Origin: Meconema thalassinum
Lineage: Eukaryota > Arthropoda > Insecta > Orthoptera > Tettigoniidae
Assembly (NCBI GenBank): GCA_946902985.2
Contig: OX336388.2
Coordinates: forward strand, 1,702,861,978 to 1,702,925,977
Direction: 5' to 3'
Length of the DNA: 64,000 nucleotides
Position numbers and translations under genes: made by a program. Positions 53,751 through 64,000 of the stretch are shown here, piece after piece. Within the stretch, counting starts at the first letter, position 1, and each line of letters begins with the position of its first letter. The notes beneath the pieces are model-generated. The model searched no databases, was not told where the DNA came from, and saw only the letters and a list, made by a program, of their open reading frames with translations.

Positions 53751-56453
53751 TATATGAAAGGAGTGTAGACTTATTGATGTTGCAGATTGGAAACAGTGAA
53801 AGTTATCACTTTTGTTTAATTAGAAATCTTGCTCGCCTTGTGCGTTCAAGCATCACTAGCACTCAGAGAAGGATTTATATATGTAGACGTTGTTTGTCAT
53901 ATTATCTTCTTGAGGATGAGTTAAATGTTCACTTTGCAGACTGTAAACAGTTTCCTGTTGCAAAAAGCATAATGCCGACTGATGAACAAAGATTTGTTAA
54001 TTTTACAGAATTCCGAGTTAAAGATACAGTTCCATTTATAATATATGCAGACACTGAATGCGTTTTGTCTCCAATTTCCTCCTGTTTTCCAAATAGTGAC
54101 ATTCATAACTCTACTTTAACACATAAACATATTCCTTACAGCATTTCTTTATACCTTCATTGTAATTTCGATAGTGAATTGTGCAGTTTCAAGCTCTTTA
54201 GGGGAAATAATTGCATTGAATTGTTTGTAAAGGAACTTTATAGTATTGTGGATAAACTTCAAACATATTACTTATCGGTTAAGCCAATGTTAAAGATGAC
54301 CGAAAATGAAGAAAGATTATTTTTGTCAAGTAAAATGTGTCACATTTGCGAGAAACCGATTGCAGTTAATAAACTCAAAGTACGCGATCATTGTCACTTA
54401 ACTGGAAAATATAGAGGAAGCGCACACAATAGTTGTAATTTAAATTACAAAGTAACAAAGGTTTTGCCTATAGCATTTCATAATCTAACCGCCTATGATG
54501 GACATTTTATAATTAAAGAAATTTGCGAGAAACGTGATGGAGAGGTGTTACATAATCCTGGTCATATAAAATTGTTAGCGATGAATATGGAACGTTACAA
54601 AGGGTTTACAAAGTATGTACGGGCTAAGAATGGATTCATTCAGTTAAGATTTTTCGATACATATAATTTCTTGTCCTGTTCACTAGATCAATGTTCATCT
54701 TCGTTAAGCGAAGATTCAAAGCAAATAACACGACGTTATTTTAATGATGATGCACAGTTTCGACTTACTGCGAGAAAAGGTGTGTTTCCCTATGAATACG
54801 TCACGAGTATGGATGTTCTTAACGAAACTAAATTACCTGAAATATCCAAGTTTTATAGCAGCCTTAATGATCAAACAATATCGAATGAAGAGTATGAGTT
54901 TGCTCAATCGGTGTGGGAAACGTTTTCCTGTCAAACATTAGGAGAATACGCAGATTTGTATTTAAAAGTTGACACACTTCTTTTGGCGGATGTCTTTGAA
55001 AATTTTAGATCGAATGGCATGGAAACTTATGGCATTGATGCAGCTCATTTTTTACACTGCTCCATCTATGTCTTGGTGTGCTATGAAAAAGATAACCAAC
55101 GTTCAACTTGAATTGCTTCAAGATATTGATATGTTACACTTTTTTGAACGATCTATTCGAGGAGGAAATGTTCAGTGTATAACACGACATGCGATTGCTA
55201 ATAATAAGTATATGAAAACTTATGATGAGAAAAAGCAAGAGTCCTACATAATGTACTTTGACGTTAATAATTTGTATGGATATGCGATGATGGAATATCT
55301 TCCAACGGGTGGCTTTAAATGGATTGCAAATGTTGAAGGCTTTGATGTTTTAACTATTGATGATACTTCAGAAATTGGATATATTTTGGAAGTAGATTTG
55401 ACTTATCCTCAAGAGTTACATGACAAACATTCAGATTACCCTCTATGTCCAGAAAAGTTGACAAAGCTAATGGCTACCCTAGATAATAAAGAACGTTATG
55501 TTTTGCATTATAGATTGTTAAAGCAATGTATTCAACTAGGAATGAAATTAGATCGTATTCACAGAATAATTGAATTCAATCAGAGCCAATGGCTAAAACC
55601 ATATATTGATGTGAACACAGAGAAACGAAAACAAGCCAAAAATGATTTTGAAAAGAATTTTTATAAATTGATGAATAATGCAATTTTTGGTCGTTCACTG
55701 ATGAATGTGAGGAAGTTAAGGGACATCAAATGGGTCACCAAATGGCATGGAGCTCGTGGTGGTAGGTCTTTAATAGCTAAGGCTAATTTTAAACATAGAA
55801 TTATATTCGATGAACAATGTATGGTCATCGAGATGAGTAGACTAAAGATTTTTCACAATCAACCAGTATATGTTGGTGCATCTATATTAGATTTGTCTAA
55901 ATGTAAAATGAATGACTTTCATTACAATGTTATTTTAGCAAATCCTGAATCAAATGTGAGGTTGTTATACACAGACACCGATAGTTTTATGTATATATTC
56001 TATTATGATATTTATGAGTTCATGAAACAACATTCAAATTTGTTTGATACTGGAAACTATGAAACAAACAATCCTTTTGGCATTGTGAGACAAAATAAAG
56101 GTGAAATTGGTTTAATGAAAGATGAAAATGCTGGAAGGATTGTTGAAGAATTTGTGGGGTTACGACCCAAAATGTATGCAATAAAATTGTGTGATGAAAT
56201 GAATAGCTTGTGTAAGGCTAAAGGCATTAAGAAGAGTGTGAGTAAAAGTATGAATATTGATGAGTATCGAAAGTGTCTTTATAACAGAGAAAAAGTCAAC
56301 AAAGTTCAAGTTTGTATAATTTCAAAATCTCATTCTGTATTTACTGTTCGGCAAAATAAGTTGGCAATTTCATCAAACGAAGATAAAAGACACATAACTG
56401 AAAACGGAATTGATACTTTACCGTTTGGTCATTTTTCTCTGAAAAATGATTAG
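53751..56453 (+). pseudogene. POLB: Second Polinton DNA polymerase B, 5'-truncated, one frameshift
   Basis: Open frames 53777-55111 and 54969-56453 together align with Polinton-1 polymerase from about residue 270 to the end, at clearly lower similarity, so this is another family. Motifs: ICRRCLSYY finger, IIYADTECVLS (Exo I), FHNLTAYDGHFI (Exo II), LKVDTLLLADVFE (Exo III), YFDVNNLYGYAM (A), KLMNNAIFGRS (B) and YTDTDSFMY (C). CHICEKP to VRDHCHLTGKYRGSAH to CNL is the inserted zinc motif. The protein-primer side and N-terminus are replaced by the 226-bp array. A T6 run at 55048-55053 shifts the frame. The same lesion is in the mirrored copy. Confidence 0.93.
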
Positions 56454-59215
56454 AAACAAATTGAGATTAAAGCAGTTCATCTCACTTACTTTATTTCTTT
56501 CACACACACACACTTTTATGCTGGTAATAATACTAATTTTTGTGTGTTCCTTTGCTTATGAAATCCTAGACTAGGAGTTCCACATTCGACATGATAGCGG
56601 AGTTTCATCTCCCATAAACTCGTCTCTGAGGTGGGTGCCAGAAAAGGCATCCAGCTGTAAAAACCACACCCTCACATAGACTTTCATAACTTCTTACGTT
56701 GAGGTTCATAACACTACGTTGATTGATTTATCGGTTTCCTTTTCACAATTCCTGTCTATACATTCCTCTTGAAGGTTGCAAGATGCTTGCAAGGTTCCTA
56801 AAATGCAATTAAATTTAATAAATACCTTAAGATGGTTTGATTTGTTTAATGATATGGTGTTAATAGTATTTTTAGGTTTTGACTGGCTTTGCATTAAGAA
56901 TTGACTAACCAAACATGAGTTACCTATCAGGGAAACATTTTGGCCACTATGTTGGCTATTGACCAGTGAGTTTAGCTGTTTATCATTTTTTTAAATCATA
57001 AACAACAGAGGGTTAAACGTATAGATAAACCGTGTGACCATGTTTGTTAAACAAGACATTATACCAGAGACAATTAGAATACTTATGTAGAGTTTACCAA
57101 AAATAATGTTGTGTAACAGTAAATGCTAGTCAACAGTTATACACTTCTAAAAAAAAATCATCATACAATACCTGAGAGCTCTTCTAAAATTATTGATGTG
57201 TAACATGATTCCACTAACTTGCTATGTATTTTTTGGCTTGGGGGTGATTTTCAAGAAATGCAAATGGAACTGAAATGCAATACAAACAATGAGCGTGCCT
57301 GGTGGCTGAGATTGATACCACGACGTACTGTCGGTTATGTAGCTATGTGGAATGTATATCAAATATGGTTTACTTCAAGGTCTGGAGATCCCTACAATTC
57401 CTACAATAAATGATCTTGAAATGGTCATCCTATGGTGTGAAAATATTTATTAGGTATATATATATTTACTGAAAACAATTATGATTTATTAAATGTTTAT
57501 ATGTTTACAGTATTGTTATTTAATGTAAGCACTTGAGGCACTACCGACCAATGGGAAGCAAAAAGTGGGAGCATATATGGGATGAAATGTGGGAGCAAAG
57601 CAAATATAAAAAGTGGGAGCAAATATGCTAACTTGAATTGTGTATATACTTTACTTTCAACTATCTTGAATTGTGTATATACTTTTGCCGGCATATTTGT
57701 TGACATATTTGAAATGTGGGAGCAAAGCAAATATAAAAAGTGGGAGCAAATATGCTAACAAATATGTCAACAAATATGCCGGCAAAAGTATATACACAAT
57801 TCAAGATAGTTGAAAGTAAAGTATATACACAATTCAAGTTAGCATATTTGCTCCCACTTTTTATATTTGCTTTGCTCCCACATTTCATCCCATATATGCT
57901 CCCACTTTTTGCTTCCCATTGGTCGGTAGTGCCTCAAGTGCTTACATTAAATAACAATACTGTAAACATATAAACATTTAATAAATCATAATTGTTTTCA
58001 GTAAATATATATATACCTAATAAATATTTTCACACCATAGGATGACCATTTCAAGATCATTTATTGTAGGAATTGTAGGGATCTCCAGACCTTGAAGTAA
58101 ACCATATTTGATATACATTCCACATAGCTACATAACCGACAGTACGTCGTGGTATCAATCTCAGCCACCAGGCACGCTCATTGTTTGTATTGCATTTCAG
58201 TTCCATTTGCATTTCTTGAAAATCACCCCCAAGCCAAAAAATACATAGCAAGTTAGTGGAATCATGTTACACATCAATAATTTTAGAAGAGCTCTCAGGT
58301 ATTGTATGATGATTTTTTTTTAGAAGTGTATAACTGTTGACTAGCATTTACTGTTACACAACATTATTTTTGGTAAACTCTACATAAGTATTCTAATTGT
58401 CTCTGGTATAATGTCTTGTTTAACAAACATGGTCACACGGTTTATCTATACGTTTAACCCTCTGTTGTTTATGATTTAAAAAAATGATAAACAGCTAAAC
58501 TCACTGGTCAATAGCCAACATAGTGGCCAAAATGTTTCCCTGATAGGTAACTCATGTTTGGTTAGTCAATTCTTAATGCAAAGCCAGTCAAAACCTAAAA
58601 ATACTATTAACACCATATCATTAAACAAATCAAACCATCTTAAGGTATTTATTAAATTTAATTGCATTTTAGGAACCTTGCAAGCATCTTGCAACCTTCA
58701 AGAGGAATGTATAGACAGGAATTGTGAAAAGGAAACCGATAAATCAATCAACGTAGTGTTATGAACCTCAACGTAAGAAGTTATGAAAGTCTATGTGAGG
58801 GTGTGGTTTTTACAGCTGGATGCCTTTTCTGGCACCCACCTCAGAGACGAGTTTATGGGAGATGAAACTCCGCTATCATGTCGAATGTGGAACTCCTAGT
58901 CTAGGATTTCATAAGCAAAGGAACACACAAAAATTAGTATTATTACCAGCATAAAAGTGTGTGTGTGAAAGAAATAAAGTAAGTGAGATGAACTGCTTTA
59001 ATCTCAATTTGTTTCTAATCATTTTTCAGAGAAAAATGACCAAACGGTAAAGTATCAATTCCGTTTTCAGTTATGTGTCTTTTATCTTCGTTTGATGAAA
59101 TTGCCAACTTATTTTGCCGAACAGTAAATACAGAATGAGATTTTGAAATTATACAAACTTGAACTTTGTTGACTTTTTCTCTGTTATAAAGACACTTTCG
59201 ATACTCATCAATATT
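56255..59215. repeat. Inner palindrome 1
   Basis: x + y = 115470: left arm 56255-57710, right arm 57760-59215, spacer 57711-57759 (49 bp). The left arm begins inside the polymerase 3' end. The spacer sequence also occurs inside the arms at about 57583-57631. Confidence 0.95.
56454..57710. other. Polymerase 3' flank, no gene
   Basis: AT-rich, with an (AC)n at 56500-56511. Short open frames of 64-77 codons recur in every copy of this block and have no recognisable domain. I treat it as non-coding. It is present four times through the palindromes. Confidence 0.6.
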
Positions 59216-61142
59216 AAGGTTGCAAGATGCTTGCAAGGTTCCTAAAATGCAATTAAATTTAATAAATACCTTAAGATGGTTTGATTTGTTTAATGATATG
59301 GTGTTAATAGTATTTTTAGGTTTTGACTGGCTTTGCATTAAGAATTGACTAACCAAACATGAGTTACCTATCAGGGAAACATTTTGGCCACTATGTTGGC
59401 TATTGACCAGTGAGTTTAGCTGTTTATCATTTTTTTAAATCATAAACAACAGAGGGTTAAACGTATAGATAAACCGTGTGACCATGTTTGTTAAACAAGA
59501 CATTATACCAGAGACAATTAGAATACTTATGTAGAGTTTACCAAAAATAATGTTGTGTAACAGTAAATGCTAGTCAACAGTTATACACTTCTAAAAAAAA
59601 ATCATCATACAATACCTGAGAGCTCTTCTAAAATTATTGATGTGTAACATGATTCCACTAACTTGCTATGTATTTTTTGGCTTGGGGGTGATTTTCAAGA
59701 AATGCAAATGGAACTGAAATGCAATACAAACAATGAGCGTGCCTGGTGGCTGAGATTGATACCACGACGTACTGTCGGTTATGTAGCTATGTGGAATGTA
59801 TATCAAATATGGTTTACTTCAAGGTCTGGAGATCCCTACAATTCCTACAATAAATGATCTTGAAATGGTCATCCTATAGTGTGAAAATATTTATTAGGTA
59901 TATATATATTTACTGAAAACAATTATGATTTATTAAATGTTTATATGTTTACAGTATTGTTATTTAATGTAAGCACTTGAGGCACTACCGACCAATGGGA
60001 AGCAAAAAGTGGGAGCATATATGGGATGAAATGTGGGAGCAAAGCAAATATAAAAAGTGGGAGCAAATATGCTAACTTGAATTGTGTATATACTTTACTT
60101 TCAACTATCTTGAATTGTGTATATACTTTTGCCGGCATATTTGTTGACATATTTGTTAGCATATTTGCTCCCACTTTTTATATTTGCTTTGCTCCCACAT
60201 TTCAAATATGTCAACAAATATGCCGGCAAAAGTATATACACAATTCAAGATAGTTGAAAGTAAAGTATATACACAATTCAAGTTAGCATATTTGCTCCCA
60301 CTTTTTATATTTGCTTTGCTCCCACATTTCATCCCATATATGCTCCCACTTTTTGCTTCCCATTGGTCGGTAGTGCCTCAAGTGCTTACATTAAATAACA
60401 ATACTGTAAACATATAAACATTTAATAAATCATAATTGTTTTCAGTAAATATATATATACCTAATAAATATTTTCACACCATAGGATGACCATTTCAAGA
60501 TCATTTATTGTAGGAATTGTAGGGATCTCCAGACCTTGAAGTAAACCATATTTGATATACATTCCACATAGCTACATAACCGACAGTACGTCGTGGTATC
60601 AATCTCAGCCACCAGGCACGCTCATTGTTTGTATTGCATTTCAGTTCCATTTGCATTTCTTGAAAATCACCCCCAAGCCAAAAAATACATAGCAAGTTAG
60701 TGGAATCATGTTACACATCAATAATTTTAGAAGAGCTCTCAGGTATTGTATGATGATTTTTTTTTAGAAGTGTATAACTGTTGACTAGCATTTACTGTTA
60801 CACAACATTATTTTTGGTAAACTCTACATAAGTATTCTAATTGTCTCTGGTATAATGTCTTGTTTAACAAACATGGTCACACGGTTTATCTATACGTTTA
60901 ACCCTCTGTTGTTTATGATTTAAAAAAATGATAAACAGCTAAACTCACTGGTCAATAGCCAACATAGTGGCCAAAATGTTTCCCTGATAGGTAACTCATG
61001 TTTGGTTAGTCAATTCTTAATGCAAAGCCAGTCAAAACCTAAAAATACTATTAACACCATATCATTAAACAAATCAAACCATCTTAAGGTATTTATTAAA
61101 TTTAATTGCATTTTAGGAACCTTGCAAGCATCTTGCAACCTT
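59216..61142. repeat. Inner palindrome 2
   Basis: x + y = 120358: left arm 59216-60154, right arm 60204-61142, spacer 60155-60203. It is the mirror image of the core of palindrome 1, so its spacer is the reverse complement of the first. The left arm starts at an abrupt junction with the polymerase fragment. Confidence 0.95.
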
Positions 61143-61460
61143 CAAGAGGAATGTATAGACAGGAATTGTGAAAAGGAAACCGATAAATCAATCAACGTAG
61201 TGTTATGAACCTCAACGTAAGAAGTTATGAAAGTCTATGTGAGGGTGTGGTTTTTACAGCTGGATGCCTTTTCTGGCACCCACCTCAGAGACGAGTTTAT
61301 GGGAGATGAAACTCCACTATCATGTCGAATGTGGAACTCCTAGTCTAGGATTTCATAAGCAAAGGAACACACAAAAATTAGTATTATTACCAGCATAAAA
61401 GTGTGTGTGTGTGAAAGAAATAAAGTAAGTGAGATGAACTGCTTTAATCTCAATTTGTTT

Positions 61461-64000
61461 CTAATCATTTTTCAGAGAAAAATGACCAAACGGTAAAGTA
61501 TCAATTCCGTTTTCAGTTATGTGTCTTTTATCTTCGTTTGATGAAATTGCCAACTTATTTTGCCGAACAGTAAATACAGAATGAGATTTTGAAATTATAC
61601 AAACTTGAACTTTGTTGACTTTTTCTCTGTTATAAAGACACTTTCGATACTCATCAATATTCATACTTTTACTCACACTCTTCTTAATGCCTTTAGCCTT
61701 ACACAAGCTATTCATTTCATCACACAATTTTATTGCATACATTTTGGGTCGTAACCCCACAAATTCTTCAACAATCCTTCCAGCATTTTCATCTTTCATT
61801 AAACCAATTTCACCTTTATTTTGTCTCACAATGCCAAAAGGATTGTTTGTTTCATAGTTTCCAGTATCAAACAAATTTGAATGTTGTTTCATGAACTCAT
61901 AAATATCATAATAGAATATATACATAAAACTATCGGTGTCTGTGTATAACAACCTCACATTTGATTCAGGATTTGCTAAAATAACATTGTAATGAAAGTC
62001 ATTCATTTTACATTTAGACAAATCTAATATAGATGCACCAACATATACTGGTTGATTGTGAAAAATCTTTAGTCTACTCATCTCGATGACCATACATTGT
62101 TCATCGAATATAATTCTATGTTTAAAATTAGCCTTAGCTATTAAAGACCTACCACCACGAGCTCCATGCCATTTGGTGACCCATTTGATGTCCCTTAACT
62201 TCCTCACATTCATCAGTGAACGACCAAAAATTGCATTATTCATCAATTTATAAAAATTCTTTTCAAAATCATTTTTGGCTTGTTTTCGTTTCTCTGTGTT
62301 CACATCAATATATGGTTTTAGCCATTGGCTCTGATTGAATTCAATTATTCTGTGAATACGATCTAATTTCATTCCTAGTTGAATACATTGCTTTAACAAT
62401 CTATAATGCAAAACATAACGTTCTTTATTATCTAGGGTAGCCATTAGCTTTGTCAACTTTTCTGGACATAGAGGGTAATCTGAATGTTTGTCATGTAACT
62501 CTTGAGGATAAGTCAAATCTACTTCCAAAATATATCCAATTTCTGAAGTATCATCAATAGTTAAAACATCAAAGCCTTCAACATTTGCAATCCATTTAAA
62601 GCCACCCGTTGGAAGATATTCCATCATCGCATATCCATACAAATTATTAACGTCAAAGTACATTATGTAGGACTCTTGCTTTTTCTCATCATAAGTTTTC
62701 ATATACTTATTATTAGCAATCGCATGTCGTGTTATACACTGAACATTTCCTCCTCGAATAGATCGTTCAAAAAAGTGTAACATATCAATATCTTGAAGCA
62801 ATTCAAGTTGAACGTTGGTTATCTTTTTCATAGCACACCAAGACATAGATGGAGCAGTGTAAAAAATGAGCTGCATCAATGCCATAAGTTTCCATGCCAT
62901 TCGATCTAAAATTTTCAAAGACATCCGCCAAAAGAAGTGTGTCAACTTTTAAATACAAATCTGCGTATTCTCCTAATGTTTGACAGGAAAACGTTTCCCA
63001 CACCGATTGAGCAAACTCATACTCTTCATTCGATATTGTTTGATCATTAAGGCTGCTATAAAACTTGGATATTTCAGGTAATTTAGTTTCGTTAAGAACA
63101 TCCATACTCGTGACGTATTCATAGGGAAACACACCTTTTCTCGCAGTAAGTCGAAACTGTGCATCATCATTAAAATAACGTCGTGTTATTTGCTTTGAAT
63201 CTTCGCTTAACGAAGATGAACATTGATCTAGTGAACAGGACAAGAAATTATATGTATCGAAAAATCTTAACTGAATGAATCCATTCTTAGCCCGTACATA
63301 CTTTGTAAACCCTTTGTAACGTTCCATATTCATCGCTAACAATTTTATATGACCAGGATTATGTAACACCTCTCCATCACGTTTCTCGCAAATTTCTTTA
63401 ATTATAAAATGTCCATCATAGGCGGTTAGATTATGAAATGCTATAGGCAAAACCTTTGTTACTTTGTAATTTAAATTACAACTATTGTGTGCGCTTCCTC
63501 TATATTTTCCAGTTAAGTGACAATGATCGCGTACTTTGAGTTCATTAACTGCAATCGGTTTCTCGCAAATGTGACACATTTTACTTGACAAAAATAATCT
63601 TTCTTCATTTTCGGTCATCTTTAACATTGGCTTAACCGATAAGTAATATGTTTGAAGTTTATCCACAATACTATAAAGTTCCTTTACAAACAATTCAATG
63701 CAATTATTTCCCCTAAAGAGCTTGAAACTGCACAATTCACTATCGAAATTACAATGAAGGTATAAAGAAATGCTGTAAGGAATATGTTTATGTGTTAAAG
63801 TAGAGTTATGAATGTCACTATTTGGAAAACAGGAGGAAATTGGAGACAAAACGCATTCAGTGTCTGCATATATTATAAATGGAACTGTATCTTTAACTCG
63901 GAATTCTGTAAAATTAACAAATCTTTGTTCATCAGTCGGCATTATGCTTTTTGCAACAGGAAACTGTTTACAGTCTGCAAAGTGAACATTTAACTCATCC
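61461..64000 (-). pseudogene. POLB: Mirrored copy of the second Polinton polymerase B
   Basis: The same protein as 53751-56453 on the other strand, from the C-terminus at 61461 outward. All motifs are present and the same extra T lies in the run at 62861-62866. The 5' end lies beyond the window. Near-identity with the first copy shows duplication after the frameshift arose. Confidence 0.95.

Larger units (their letters stand above)
53914..64000. repeat. Giant inverted repeat (palindrome), running off the window
   Basis: Positions pair so that x + y = 117914: 53914-58698 with 59216-64000. The spacer is 58699-59215 (517 bp). Arms are at least 4785 bp and nearly identical, with a few single-base differences (for example the Lys/Glu codon near 54371 and 63541-63543) and a (GT)n length change. 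The polymerase pseudogene is therefore present twice, facing inward. Confidence 0.95.

Noticed and set aside
57219..57413. 64-codon frame repeated four times through the palindromes
   Set aside because: Repeated only by DNA duplication; no recognisable motif and no polymerase-linked partner.
57711..60203. Flip/flop hairpin loops like those of parvovirus or poxvirus telomeres (the two 49-bp spacers are reverse complements)
   Set aside because: The inversion is a necessary consequence of both small palindromes being mirror images within the larger palindrome, so it is not independent evidence for hairpin ends.

Overview
The window is a transposon-dense piece of a eukaryotic, almost certainly arthropod and probably insect, nuclear genome. 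I see no host gene that I can defend. The evidence is the mix of elements: a complete Maverick/Polinton, RTE-like and R1-like non-LTR retrotransposons, a Ty3/Gypsy element, a PIF/Harbinger-type and a pogo/Tigger-type DNA transposon, and several tRNA-headed SINEs. The SINE bodies look to me like those of polyneopteran insects, but that is an impression from memory.

Layout. (1) 1-785: flank with a SINE fragment and (TTA)n. (2) 785-2261 and 19985-21792: one minus-strand LINE (endonuclease plus reverse transcriptase) split by the main element. (3) 2262-19984: Polinton-1, 17.7 kb, with ~1.87-kb nearly identical terminal inverted repeats (TIRs), 5'-AG termini and a 6-bp target duplication. (4) 21793-26690: (ATT)n and a decayed plus-strand R1-like LINE. 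(5) 26690-32364: intergenic, with microsatellites, SINEs and short tandem duplications. (6) 32365-42135: a 9.8-kb Harbinger-like element (TTA target duplication, subterminal repeats) carrying a nested Tigger-like element, a LINE tail and SINEs. (7) 42139-43110: a LINE fragment with a local duplication and inversion. (8) 43468-51189: a young but pol-truncated Gypsy element with 1464-bp LTRs and a GGCG target duplication. (9) 51230-53750: Polinton-like terminal sequence and a 226-bp tandem array. (10) 53751-64000: a second, divergent Polinton DNA polymerase, 5'-truncated and frameshifted, which lies in a nested set of giant palindromes running off the window end.

Polinton-1 is the centrepiece. 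Its genes form a virus-like programme. The leftward group is an A32-type packaging ATPase, a DUF8207-like protein and an integrase with a chromodomain. The rightward group is a fibre-like repeat protein, a fused core/pVI-like plus adenain-type protease protein, a penton-like and a double-jelly-roll major capsid protein, an IAP (BIR) protein with a C-terminal zinc ribbon, a possible degenerate DEDDh-exonuclease-fold protein, small ORFs and a parvovirus-type phospholipase A2. The leftward gene at the other end is a protein-primed DNA polymerase B. Every main ORF is open, which suggests a recently active and possibly virion-forming element. The BIR and PLA2 proteins hint at host-interaction functions (blocking cell death, crossing membranes).

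Start codons were chosen at ATGs; several longer open frames begin at non-ATG codons. All family calls come from motif recognition without a search.
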